From positions 19,836,948 to 19,900,947 of the forward strand of contig OU612071.1 of assembly GCA_914767715.1 (NCBI GenBank): DNA of 64,000 bases, written 5' to 3'. Below are positions 13,101 through 23,300 of this stretch, piece by piece (position 1 is the stretch's first letter; each line of letters begins with the position of its first letter). Position numbers and translations under genes: made by a program. The notes under the pieces were generated by a model, which was given only the letters and a program-made list of their open reading frames with translations, ran no database searches and was not told the DNA's origin. The DNA comes from Membranipora membranacea (taxonomy: Eukaryota > Bryozoa > Gymnolaemata > Cheilostomatida > Membraniporidae).

Positions 13101-16100
13101 TGAACAACACCGACATTCAACACCGATAAATCTTCTAATGTAAAATTGTTTCGTGCAGACTAATCGGAGTTTAATGAAATCGTTGCTCTGTGATCATGTC
13201 ACAGAATGAACGACTCCGACTCTGATTCCATTGATACATAGCCAATTGAAACACAGATATTACTAGCTGTAGTATATTGAGGGTAATATTGTCGCAAAAT
13301 GGTAGCTGATTGGTCAATATAGTTGCTTGAGTGATAGATCAGGGTAGAGTTATTAGACCGACAAATCTAGTGTAAAAGCAAAATCGTTATAACCTATATT
13401 ACACCGACATTTACTGCCGACAGTTATGGTATGTCGGTGTTGTTCAATTATGCAGATCAGTTGACAATGTAAACGCACCTTTACTTTTCCCCTATGAACT
13501 ATATTATATTGTATTATATTATCAGTATTAACATATATTATAAATTATCATATTTATATTATAATATGATATAAATATATATATATTTTTTTAACTATAT
13601 ATACTAATTCACTAAAATTTAATTGGAAATGATGAGAGAGTAACGCAAATTGGAAAGTTTACTTTTAAGCCTTTAGCTCTGCAGAGTATAGAGAGCATAA
13701 GAATTTTAAAGTTCGGATTAAAAGTCAACGAAGTAAAATGAGGAGCTGAATATTGTGTCTGTATCTACCGCAATAGCATGACACCATTATACCTTCCCAT
13801 CTCGTTAAACTGAAAAAGGTGTTCAGATTCAGCAATATGCAATGATTCAACTCATCCCAATAAATAATCAGTAGTGATGGCAGCGAGACGAGACAAATCC
13901 CGGTCTCAACTCGAAACAGACCCTCTTTATACACGTCCAGATTTGTTCATTATAACCTATGTTAAATACAGCACGATTCTTGTCTTATTAACTCAGCACT
14001 CTGCTGCCAGACGACCCTTTGCCTGAGTATACTTCTCCCTGGACTCGTTATCAGGCATATGGAGTTGGCCTGTTGGCAGGAGGTATAATCGCTACCCTGA
14101 AGCAGAGAAACTTCAAACTTCCCACTGTAAGTTTTGGTCATATAAATACGACTCTTTGTTGTATTATTGAAATTATGTAAAATGGTAGGAAAAGAATACA
14201 ACTAGGCAAGTAGATCGTATCTTAATTGAAGTGATACAATGCCTGTTCATTCATCAAAGCAGTATTTTTGAGTCATCATTTAAAGTTTAACCTTTTGTTG
14301 ACTTGATTGACTGTTAAAATTGAAATCACATAATGTACACAATATGAACATTGAATACCAATTTCCTTGACCAATCAGCTGCCGGCATGATACATACTGC
14401 GACATTATTCCATGCATTGATTATAATACATATTAGATCCATCCAAAGTGTTGGCTCTGATTGGCTTATTTGTAACCAATCAGTAGGTAGCACACATTAG
14501 CTGATGATATCAGGTAGTTACCTCATCTAAAATGATCTTTTGAACAGCTGCAAATCGCTATGTTTCCATAATATGTCAACATGACATTGATTTAACATGC
14601 GAATCGGGGAACTGTGCTAGTATTATCATCATGGAAATCGTAAACATTCTTCATTCAATGTGGGAACGGACAACTCATTTTAAGCATAATCATAGTGAAT
14701 ATATTATAGTAAAATTATTGTTGGTTGTTATGTGGCTGCTGGTAATTGTTTGTCTTTCTTTCCTGTAGGTTATTAATCTAGCTGGATGGGGTATTTCAGC
14801 AGCGCTGTGTTTATCTGTAGTGTACGGTACATATAATATTAGTATCGGGAAACGGGTTGAGTATCTGCTCGAAGCCAGTATATACCAGGGCCTCGCCAGG
14901 ACTGCCTGGTCAATCGGTGTGGCATTCGTCATCATATCATGCTCTCTTGAGCAAGGAGGTGAGAATACCACAATACTGTAACAAAACTTTTTTCTTTAGA
15001 TTAAATCAAATTTTGAGATTATCCAAATAAGAAATTTTATTCACTTTACTGTCACTGAAATTCTCTGAACTCATTGAATCATAGTCTCTATAGGCAACAG
15101 ATGGACCAAAGCAATATACAGGCCCAAAAGCTAGGACTGCAGGTAGTTATGAATTTTTTTGACAAAGAAACAATTCAAGGCACTTCTGGGAAAAAAGTAG
15201 GTGTAGCATTAAAAATTTGACCCCTATTTCATTGATGGAATCTGTGAGATATCAAAACATAGTGCTGTACCAACGCAATATGCATAACTATTGCAGAACT
15301 AGTTGCCAGACTATATATTGCTTTGGTCCTTCTGTAATCTTTAATTGCGGTGATATCATCCTCATCAAATGCAAAATTTTGTTCTTACAGTGTCTTTTGA
15401 GTTTAGATTTTTATTAACAACTAGGATCAATCACCATCATATATTTTGTCTACATTTTTCTTCGTATTAATCATAATAAGATAGTAATGTTTCTCATTTC
15501 AACCAAAAAGACAGACACAACAATATTCATCATCAGATTTGAGTGTTCATAAGCTATGTGATGTTACGCTGAAAATATATCTTTAAACAATGACAAGCAG
15601 TTTCAGTTTGATATGCATTCTAGTGAAAAGTTTTTTTCCCAAAAGGGGGTTTGCTAGATGTGATCTGACATCACACAGTACTCTCTAGGTAATGTCGTAG
15701 AAGTGGTATGATGTATCCTTCGGCAAACATTCAGTTACAAACCATGTCATTGTTTAGAAACTTATTCCTAGCTATTATAGTGCATAATGTGATTTTGCCA
15801 TTGCCTTAGAAGATTCAGAATGCATTATTATTTCTGATGTCCATAAATCATATAAACATATAACACAATTACTTGATCTAGGGAACGCCTTAAAGTTGCA
15901 GATTAAATGAGTCAACCTCAGCTGCTAGGGCATTGAGATATTATCAAAATTTTTGTTTTGCAGGATGGATAGATCCTAGATCAAAATCCTTCTCGATTCA
16001 CATGAGATTTGAAGAGAACATACATCTGTTTGCACTAAATACTATCTTAAATCATAAATTTGATTCCACTCTACATATCCTAACTAACTAATTAGATGAA

Positions 16101-17322
16101 TTAATCTTCATGTTATGTTATTTATACAGGATGGATAGATGAGTTCCTTTCCTGGAAAGGATTCATACCGCTTAGCCGATTATCGTACACTGTATACCTC
16201 ATTCACTTACCCATACTCACAATTCTGGTATCCAGCGCTCGGAGTGGCAGCTTCTACACACAACAAAAACTGGTAAGTTCAATATGAACGCTTTTTCAGA
16301 TCCATCCTTCTGTCCACAATTATAGACAACTTAATCTACAAAAAAGTGATGCCTCCGAAAAAAAATTTTTTTTACTAGATCATATGAAAGATTTTGATTT
16401 AACTTTGACAACAGCTGCCACTCAGGCAAATTTGTGCTCATTGAAATCTGTATAGCTTCAAGATATCTATTTGATCCTGTAATCTCAGAATTGTCACCTA
16501 ATTGTCACCATAATTTGCACAAACTGATCTTCAAAATCAGGCCATGAAATTTACGCACTAGCTGATGACAAGTATAATTTCCATTTGTAAGACGGTAACT
16601 ATGTCACATGATACGGGTAGATAATTAATTCCATACCCTAATTTTGGCGAACAGTTTGTGCAAATTATTTGCTCATTAGATGATAATGCTGAGATTGCAG
16701 CCTCATTTTATTAGTGCTTAGCCATACAGAATTCAGTAAGCTCACATTTGGCTGTGTGGCAGCAGTGGATTAAGAACATTCAATCTGTGCAAGGAATTTT
16801 TATTCGATGATTGGGCACTGCCTCGGACTGTTAACAACTATGTTCAATCTAATGTACCACTGGTCCATGTATTTGCTTGTGAGTGGGCAATAGAGCCAAT
16901 GCCAGGTCAAGGCAGAAAGTTTGACATTGCCAAAAATTTCACTATTTGATTTGACTTGAGTAATTGAACATTTTCACTGTATCTCCAAATGTGATATCAG
17001 TGACTTGGAATTGGCTCTCATTCCCACCAATCAACCAATCAGATAAGAGCCAGCACATCATCCGTTTTACTTATTACTTCTATCTTTGTTTGATTGACAG
17101 ACTACAGACCTTTTACTAATGATCACGCTCTCCTTTCTGATATCTTATCCATTCTCGCTGCTCTTTGAGCAACCTTATGCAAGACTGGATAAATTACTAC
17201 TCGCTGGTGGGAAAGTGAAGCGTGACAAAGCACCTACCGATGGAAGCTCTCAGAATGGAAATGGAGTGCACAGAGATGAGATGAAGTCAGGCAATGAAAA
17301 TAATCATCCAATTCAAAGCTGA
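4102..17322 (+). CDS. NRF-6-like acyltransferase-3 membrane protein, 14 exons
   Basis: Exons: 4102-4327, 5001-5192, 5953-6140, 6441-6586, 7514-7695, 8475-8645, 9935-10139, 11446-11617, 12085-12164, 12889-13014, 13997-14126, 14769-14958, 16130-16272, 17101-17322 (TGA). All junctions are GT-AG and the phase closes, giving 790 codons. Exons 1-4 encode the extracellular Cys-containing NRF domain (DSFGRPGSGI, then DEC, CSPSQC). Exon 5 opens with a membrane segment (IVLMTILLCLAATFYE). Exons 6-14 are the multi-pass acyltransferase-3 region, with GIRFLSITWVVMGHT holding the conserved His, then VDTFFVVSALL, and LSYTVYLIHLP near the end. The C-terminus is hydrophilic. The family includes C. elegans nrf-6 and ndg-4, implicated in lipid or drug uptake; the acyl substrate is unknown. 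ATG at 4102 is the longest start; ATG at 4177 would give a cleaner signal peptide. Which paralogue this is cannot be told. Confidence 0.9.
8270..8316 (+). pseudogene. Truncated copy of NRF-like exon 6 start
   Basis: An AG acceptor at 8268-8269 is followed by 15 codons matching the first codons of the real exon 6 at 8475. They share VFESFSLYSN and differ at two or three residues before it. An in-frame TAA at 8314 then replaces the codon after Asn. The copy sits 205 bp upstream of the real exon in the same intron. If spliced in, it would terminate the protein. It is most simply a partial tandem duplication of the exon boundary. Confidence 0.75.
9170..9177. repeat. Left 8-bp target-site duplication
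   Basis: GTTGGAAC directly abuts the left inverted terminus of the 9178-9591 element and is repeated exactly at 9592-9599. Confidence 0.8.
9178..9591. mobile_element. hAT-like non-autonomous element (MITE) with tRNA-like cargo
   Basis: The ends form terminal inverted repeats: CAGGGGCGTATATT on the left, and on the right the reverse complement of CAGTGGCGTATATT (13 of 14 match). The element is flanked by identical 8-bp direct repeats GTTGGAAC at 9170-9177 and 9592-9599. CAG-starting ends plus 8-bp target duplications are the signature of the hAT superfamily. The 414 bp interior has no transposase, so it is non-autonomous. It lies in intron 6 of the NRF-like gene and holds a tRNA-like block near its right end and a GC-rich palindromic stretch near 9285-9305. 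Confidence 0.8.
9465..9547 (-). pseudogene. tRNA-like sequence inside the hAT-like element
   Basis: On the minus strand a perfect B-box core (GGGTTCGAATCCC, 9476-9488) and a near-consensus A box (TAGCTCAGTGTGTAGAG, starting 9540) have normal order and near-normal spacing, with a CTTTTAA anticodon-loop-like string as in tRNA-Lys(UUU). The acceptor arms do not pair (5' GGCTGAA against 3' CAAGATC), the anticodon stem is poor and the variable region is too long. I therefore call it a tRNA-derived pseudogene or internal pol III promoter, not a working tRNA. Confidence 0.65.
9592..9599. repeat. Right 8-bp target-site duplication
   Basis: Exact second copy of GTTGGAAC, directly abutting the right inverted terminus at 9591. 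Confidence 0.8.
11183..11411. repeat. Foldback element, family 'GAGCCAATGCC', copy 1
   Basis: The left arm (about 11183-11255) is the imperfect reverse complement of the right arm (about 11346-11411). The shared core is AGAGCCAATGCC on the left and GGCATTGGCT on the right, with CCAATCA/TTGGC blocks further out. It lies in intron 7 of the NRF-like gene. A second copy is at 16874-17058, so this is an interspersed MITE-like family. No transposase and no clear target duplication seen. Confidence 0.6.
13071..13476. mobile_element. MITE with 46-bp terminal inverted repeats
   Basis: The first 46 bases (starting GCGTTTACATTGTCAACTAA) are the reverse complement of the last 46 bases at 13431-13476 with about three mismatches. 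The 406-bp element has no ORF of note. The left flank is TTAA and the right flank TTTA, suggesting but not proving a TTAA-type target (piggyBac-like). It lies in intron 10 of the NRF-like gene. Confidence 0.7.
15095..15345. mobile_element. MITE, family 'GACCAAAGCAATATA', copy 1
   Basis: The left end (CAACAGATGGACCAAAGCAATATA) and right end (TATATTGCTTTGGTCCTTCTGT) are inverted repeats. The interior shares GGCACTTCTGGGAAAAA and GTGCTGTACCA blocks with a larger copy at 27383-27893. Both copies are intronic, this one in intron 12 of the NRF-like gene. There is no coding capacity. Confidence 0.65.
15964..15976 (+). repeat. Decoy copy of NRF-like exon 13 start
   Basis: CAG followed by GATGGATAGAT at 15961 exactly repeats the acceptor and first bases of the real exon 13 at 16130. 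Similarity stops after about 14 bases. It lies 166 bp upstream in the same intron, the same arrangement as the exon 6 copy at 8270. Confidence 0.5.
16874..17058. repeat. Foldback element, family 'GAGCCAATGCC', copy 2
   Basis: The left arm contains AGAGCCAATGCCAGGTC and the right arm GACTTGGAATTGGCTCTCATTCCCACC, its imperfect reverse complement. The outer right part (CCAATCAGATAAGAGCCAGCACA) matches copy 1 at 11183-11411. It is in intron 13 of the NRF-like gene and ends about 40 bp before the last exon. Confidence 0.6.
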
Positions 17323-17414
17323 AAATCATCTTCATAACAAGAGATTTAGTTAGTTCTTGTTGACTCAGGATTACCAAATTCATCAAATAATAATGGTTAC
17401 TAGTATGATTGTTA

Positions 17415-17420
17415 AATAAA
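17415..17420 (+). terminator. Candidate polyadenylation signal of the NRF-like gene
   Basis: AATAAA lies 93 bases after the TGA at 17320-17322, the first canonical hexamer downstream of the last exon. Confidence 0.5.
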
Positions 17421-18161
17421 AACTTTGGGTTAATGGATCAGGAAGTTCTCACAATTTTAGTTGAACCATTAAAAATTTGTATCTGTAGCAACCAATGAAT
17501 ATTCATTTAAGTTTAAAAGTTCCAGATTTTTGGTCATAATATGAGCCTGTTATTAGACTTATTATTAGATTATTATAAGTGAGACTGTGTTTTTCATAAA
17601 AAAAATATTAATTACTGATATCTTATTTTGTCTTTATTGTTTATCTTTTCATTACGTCTTTATCAAACTTTATTGTGCACATTAGATCCTCTGTCGTAAA
17701 TATAGCTAGATCACTTACACGCAGCTCCCAATGATTTGGTTAAAGTGTGATGTGAAGGAAGACCAAGAGTTCTCAGTCTAACTTAGAAAGCTGCTATGAG
17801 GTCCATTCACAACAAGTGGCCCAGTTTCAACTCATAGAATGATACCAATGTCCTTCACAATCACAAATGTGATGTGACAACGATAATTTTGTTTTATCCG
17901 CTCATTGGTGAGTATGGTATGATATAACAGGTGTTTTTTCACTTGACATCTATCTCACCCGAGGGTGTATATTGTTGTATGTAAGGTGAATGTAAGTAAG
18001 GAGAAACATCATATAATATTGCATGTTATGATTGCGAACTGGTTCGATAAAACAGAGGATGATTTACTGTATATTAGTCAGGTAAGCAAGGAAAGGCATC
18101 ATACATTCAGTTAAAGCTAGATTCACAGCTTCCTTGCTATGTCTGGCTCTATTGTCATTAA
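17421..18161. other. Intergenic
   Basis: I see no coding exon, RNA gene or repeat with clear termini between the NRF-like 3' end and the SINE. Confidence 0.5.
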
Positions 18162-18173
18162 CCATACTGGTAA
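18162..18173. repeat. Target-site duplication of SINE (left)
   Basis: CCATACTGGTAA, repeated exactly at 18379-18390, borders the SINE 3' end. Confidence 0.8.
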
Positions 18174-18378
18174 AAAGAAAACTCACGTCCTTTTATAGTC
18201 TCGATACCCTGTGATACCATTTGAGAAACCATGGTGTTGCTTGTTTTTTGTTCTGGTATTAATACGGGTCTACGAACTGGATCCTGGAACTTCCTGACAC
18301 CCCCGTGATTCGCCAGGAATCGAACACGGGACCTCTCAATTAAAAGACCCATGCCTTACCCATTGCACCACGGCCACT
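18174..18378 (-). mobile_element. tRNA-derived SINE, full length
   Basis: Read on the minus strand from 18378, the element opens with a tRNA-like head. The A box TGGTGCAATGG is at 18370-18360 and the B box GTTCGATTC at 18325-18317, with a CTTTTAA anticodon-loop-like string between. An unrelated tail of about 120 bp follows and ends in a T-rich stretch at 18174. Exact 12-bp direct repeats (CCATACTGGTAA) flank it on both sides, as expected of LINE-mediated insertion. At 205 bp it looks complete and fairly recent. The LINE partner is not identified; the tail does not obviously match the LINE at 19384-23300. Confidence 0.8.
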
Positions 18379-18390
18379 CCATACTGGTAA
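18379..18390. repeat. Target-site duplication of SINE (right)
   Basis: Exact second copy of CCATACTGGTAA, abutting the tRNA-like 5' end of the element. Confidence 0.8.
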
Positions 18391-19383
18391 GATTGCTGAT
18401 AATCAACAATCTGTTGCCATGTATCATTTTGCTTCGTCTTAAGTGATTCAGCCTGGCCGCTGTAGATATTTTTTAAGTTACAACTCGATCTCAATACATG
18501 GTAATGGATGCTTATTTCAAGGGTGAGCCAAGAGGTGACAACTCAGCTCGAGCTCAAAATTTTTATGGAATCACAGTAATAGATAGATGATACATCATTG
18601 TAAGTATGATATAGTATAATGGATCAGCCAATAGGAATAGGTTTCTTGATTGAATCAGCTAATAAGGATAGGCCTTACTGTTTGTCACTGCTTGGGAAAA
18701 TCATAGAGCTTGTACATGGCACCTGATTAGTATTTTATTGAGCGGATTGTGAGTTGTCCTCTATGTTCCCAAATAGTTTATTGAAAGGGCTACTAAGTGA
18801 GTGGCTGCATGGTCAGTTTAGTCAGGTTAACACGGTTCTATTGATAAGGAAAATTGATGATGATTTTGCAAATTTTCCACGATGAGATATAAGTGAAAAT
18901 GACTTGGAGGGTGGTCCAATGTAGTCTCCATCACTGTCAAAGGACAAAATAAAATTGATTGCCATAAAATGTTGCACAAAGATATTTGCATTGAGATCAT
19001 TTGGTGGTGAAGAAATCGCTAATCTTGCTGTGTTATGTCATGTCGACTTTGCAGGGAGTAATCATCCATATGCAGCCATAATATATGTGGTTGAAAATTT
19101 TATACATAATATCAATATATATGTATATATTTTAATTTCATATATATTTCAATATAAACATATATAGATATATATATATATTTATATATTGATGACTCCA
19201 TAAGTTTTCTCATGTCGGCTGCTAAGTTATCACCCTGATGGGAGGTATAGTAGAGATAAATTAATCTCGCAAGTACATGTATATTACATGTATTGCCAGC
19301 ACATCACAGTTTCATTTCAATGACGAGTTGCTGTTATAAATCGTGCGCTCCAGGTTTTTCATTGCTAAATCAGCTGGTTTTTC
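18391..19383. other. Intergenic with AT-rich simple repeat
   Basis: No gene seen. About 19104-19195 is AT-rich, dominated by TATA and TATATA units with a (TA) run near 19165-19190. Confidence 0.55.
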
Positions 19384-19460
19384 TTCTTTTTTTTTTTTGG
19401 CTTCTGCAACAATCAAAGGACTAAAATAGTGAAATAAAATAAGGCAGCGGCATGGTCAGA

Positions 19461-22330
19461 TTAGTCCAGGACTAGTATGGCGACCATCCGATTATCGGGA
19501 AAACGAAGGCTACTGTCCCCAGGGCGAGCCCAGATACTCAGCCTACTCGACAAGAAGCGAACCACACCCCGCAGCGAGGACGCCAACCTCCCACGCAAAG
19601 CAGAAGGAGCCGCCCTCTCCTCCCCCAGTAGGTGTGAATTCCACAGGTAAACACCTGTGGTTAACATTGACCTCTCCCCTCTACAGTTGTTGGCTCTCTT
19701 TGGGGCAAATTTTTCCTTCGACCTAGTGGCTGTAATGGCAAGGGTTTGAATTTCTAACTCCCCATTAAGGCGAGTATTATTAAAATGTAACAAATAGCGG
19801 TATTTAAAAAGCATTTCGATGGGCGTAATTTGATACTCAGAGAAGAAAGAGGTCACATGACCACGTGGGTGGATTTTGAGTATGACACGAAGAGCTGATT
19901 TTTGAAGCAAATAGATTTGATTGAGATGACAATTTGCGGCATGACCATAAAACTCAATACCATAAATTAAATGTGGATAAAAGAATTTGTAATACAAGTT
20001 GATCATCGTAGGAATATCGAAAAATGGTCGTACACTACGCATTATATATAGGATGTAGTTCAATTTCCGACAAACTCCTAAAATATGGGTTTTAAAAATA
20101 ATGCTCTCATCAAGGTGAATGCCGAGAAATTTGGTGCTATTTTTTGTCTCTAAAACCTGATTACCAAGTTTAATTTGGTACTGTTCAGGATCTACAATTT
20201 GCTTATTTTGGGTTTAAAAATTACCTGAAATGTTTTTGTGTAGTTTAAAATCAATTTATTACTCAAGCACCATTGTTCAATTTTATGAACATTTGATTTT
20301 AAAATTTCAGGATCATTGGAAAATATATTTGTGTCGTCGGCAAAGAGAATATATTTAAACATTGGCGCAGATATTACCAGATCATTGATAAATATTAAAA
20401 ATAAAATTGAACCTAATACAGATCCCTGAGGAACTCCTACATCGACACTTTTTCATTGTACTGGAATGATCGTTGATTTTGACAAATTGTTTTCTGTTTT
20501 CTGAATAAGATTTCAACAAGTCACATGCATCATTTGTAAAATTATAAAAAGGCAATTTGATTGATTAAAATATCATGGTTGATGGTATCAAAAGCCTTGC
20601 TGAGGTCTAAAATTATTCCTTGTGTAATTTTACTGTTATTAAAACTGTCGTACAGGTGTTCCATTAGTCTAGATATAGCAGAAGTAGTGTTCCGTTTTTC
20701 ACGTAATCCAAACTGGCTGTCAATTAAAATATTAGAATTTTCCAAATAAAAACGAAGTTGGATAGCTAATACTTTTTCCGCAATTTTGGATATTGAAGTT
20801 AATATTGATATCGGCCGATAGTTGTTACAGTCAAATTATCACCTTTTTTATGCATTGGTTGTACTCTGGCAATTTTCTGGCTATCTGGAAATTTCGATGT
20901 TCGAACAATAAGATTGATCATATGGGTCAAGATTGGGCTGATAGCATTTTTATTTTCTTTAATGATTTTCATGGAAATCCCATCGTACCCAACTGCTTTT
21001 TTTGCAGAGGAATTATTTATGACACTTTCTGTACTGTCGTTTGTAATTTCTAAGAAGTCAAAATGGTTAATTCTGTCGTATTTTGATAAGTATGATAACA
21101 GATCAGCTCCACATCCAGGTAATTTAGCTGCCAAGCCAGAACCTACACTCGTAAAAAACTTGTTAAAACATTCAGCAATTTCATTTTCAGATGTGTACCT
21201 TTGTCCGTTTGTTTCAATACAGCTTGGTGTTGAAGACTTGTCTACTTTTCTGTTTAAAAGCCGATTTACAAATGCCCATTTCTCATTTTGATTTGATTTT
21301 ACATTTTCAAATTCAGTTTTGTAAAATTCTATTTTTGCATCTTTGATGATATTACATGTCAGATTTTTTATCTTAGAATATTTTTGAAGAAGTTTACTGT
21401 TGAAAGGCTCATCCTTTAATTTCCGGGCAAGTTTTTCTCGCTGTTGAATCAATTTGAAGATTTTGAGCGTCAGGCTTTTTAAAAGTAAATTTTTTGCTTA
21501 GCTTTTTAGTTTTAGTTGTTGATGACTCAGCTACTAATTTCTGTAGAGTATTTGTAAAAATTTCAAAGGCGTCATTTGGATTACTGCTATTGAGCACTCC
21601 CTGCCATACATCGGGGTCATTAACTTTCTTGTAAAGTGTGTTTGGATCAAGCTTAGTAATTAAAATTTGGTTAGCTTGGTTTGGCCTCCATGTGTTGTGT
21701 TTGGAAAAGCAATGGAGCTAATCACTGGAAAATGGTCAGCTATCATGCCAGTTTTAACTGTACATGACAAAATTTACTGCTGCTGCTGTTGTTGACCAGA
21801 ATATGATCTAAAATACTGTCTTTTGTGCGGCCGCACCGTGTTGGCGACTCAATAATATTAAAGAAGCCATTCATGCTCATAATTCTCATATAGTCTAGGG
21901 TAAAGTTATCAGTTTCATTTGAAGGTTTTAAGTCAAAATTAAGATCACCAACAACTATAGAGTTGATAGGGAGCGAAGGCAGCAGGGCCTCCCAGTCCAC
22001 CAACACAGAGCAGACTGGGCGGCCAGAACAAGTCATACGAACCACCATAGCCTCCGATCCAGACAACCGAACATCCGTCACACTAGCCTCAAACTCCTCT
22101 GATACATACATAGCAATTCCACCGCCAGCGCCATGAAACCGAGACCTACAAAACATTTTATAGCCATACAGTGAATACTTCTCTAAAAATTAATTTTGTG
22201 AAAACCAAGTCTCTGAAATGACAATACATGAAAAATGAACATTGAGTTGAGCTAGCAGTACTTCAAACAAAAGCATTTTGTTGATTAAACTACGCATATT
22301 GATGTGTAAAATTGTAAAAGATCTGGTGCT
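19461..22330 (-). pseudogene. LINE ORF2 (endonuclease and reverse transcriptase), broken
   Basis: The endonuclease begins around 22330 (TILHINMRSLINKM), with VISETWF around 22220 and a stop after it. VVGDLNFD and the SILDHILVN end motif follow. The linker holding the usual Y-R-P-P segment is missing: CSGRPVCSVL runs straight into VDWEALLPSLP near 22010. RT segments lie in different frames at 21452-20799, 20745-20542 and about 20370-20200. The C-terminal 200 codons (20063-19461) are uninterrupted. The activities would be target nicking and cDNA synthesis; this copy cannot encode them. Confidence 0.8.
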
Positions 22331-22414
22331 AAAATTTTTAATAACGGTATTCACAGATCCTGGGCTAAGATTTTGAACATGATTAAAAAGTCAATGATTT
22401 GGTAATCGGTTGGC

Positions 22415-23281
22415 TTAGCCATCCTGTTTTAGTGTTGTTACAGGATTGAGGTCATTGAGCATGCTTTCCGATGTTATTTTAACAGCATCGGCATCTTGGC
22501 TTTGTCTCATGTAGACTTGCCCATGATAAGTCCATGCATATTTTCAGTTGAGAGCCTTTTTCTGTTTATGGGCTTTAAAGAAAAGTTTTTGTTGGGCTGT
22601 GGAGAGCATTTCATTAATAAAAATGTTCCGTTCTTCTCTGAAACCGAGGGTTTTTGTGGTAACCGATTTCTTTTTGAAATTTTTTCTGGCATTGTACAGC
22701 TTTTCCTGAGATGTTGTGTTGTTGAACTTTACTAGGATCACTGGATGATCTCGTGAAGACTCATTTTTGAACCGGAATGCAGCATCTATATCACTTGGTG
22801 AGATGGTAGTGTCCAGGTGACATGCTAGTGATAGCACAATTTTTGATGTACTTTCATTGCGGCTCTCCGGGATATTAGCTATTAACAGCGCTCGTTGATT
22901 TTTATCATTCTCGATTTTATCAACAGTGTGGATGACGGCCTGAGTTTTTTCTGATTTGTCTTCATTATTAGCTTGGAGTTGTTGTATATGCTTGTCGAGT
23001 TCTTCAAACTTTGCTTTTAAATCAGTTACATCTCGGTGTGCATATTCCAGTGATGTGACGAAACCTCTATGATCCGCCTCGATGGCATCCAGGCGAGTGT
23101 TGATCTTGCTCACTGCTGTCATTAAGGTGTTGTACTGGTTGTCAGCTGACCTCTTGTTCTCGTCCATTTTGTCTAGGATTTGTTGCAGCTGGCCATTATG
23201 TATCTCACTGGCTTCTGCACTCACAGATTTTGCCTTAACTTTACCACAAGTAGCATACTCCGATGTAATGGAATTCATCAT
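22415..23281 (-). pseudogene. LINE ORF1 (nucleic-acid-binding, coiled coil)
   Basis: From ATG at 23281 the frame is open for 245 codons to a TGA at 22546-22544, then reads on to a TAA at 22417-22415, so one stop interrupts it. Residues of about 20-125 are strongly heptad-like and charged. The following region (HPVILVKFNN, then ARKNFKKKS, NIFINEMLS, FFKAHKQKKA) matches the single-strand nucleic-acid-binding half of LINE ORF1 proteins. It would coat the element RNA in the particle. Whether 23281 is the original start is unknown. Confidence 0.75.
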
Positions 23282-23300
23282 AAGTCAGCACGATAGGTAT

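Larger units (their letters stand above)
19384..23300 (-). mobile_element. CR1/L2-type non-LTR retrotransposon, inactive copy
   Basis: On the minus strand the order is ORF1 (coiled coil), then ORF2 with an AP-endonuclease and a reverse transcriptase, then an A-rich 3' tail at about 19400-19384. The RT carries SQFGLREKRNTTSAIS, LDLSKAFDTINHDIL and the catalytic FADDTN (about 20348-20327). After it comes the C-terminal region typical of CR1/L2 (YPHLIYGIEFYG). No RNase H domain is seen. Stops, frameshifts and an internal endonuclease deletion make it inactive. The 5' limit near 23300 is only approximate; the element may be 5'-truncated, and no target duplication was found. Confidence 0.85.

Noticed and set aside
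18290-18378. Functional tRNA gene
   Set aside because: The anticodon and acceptor stems do not pair; target duplications and a non-tRNA tail show it is a SINE head.
20914-21291. 125-codon plus-strand frame inside the LINE
   Set aside because: It is the antisense shadow of the reverse-transcriptase frame on the minus strand.
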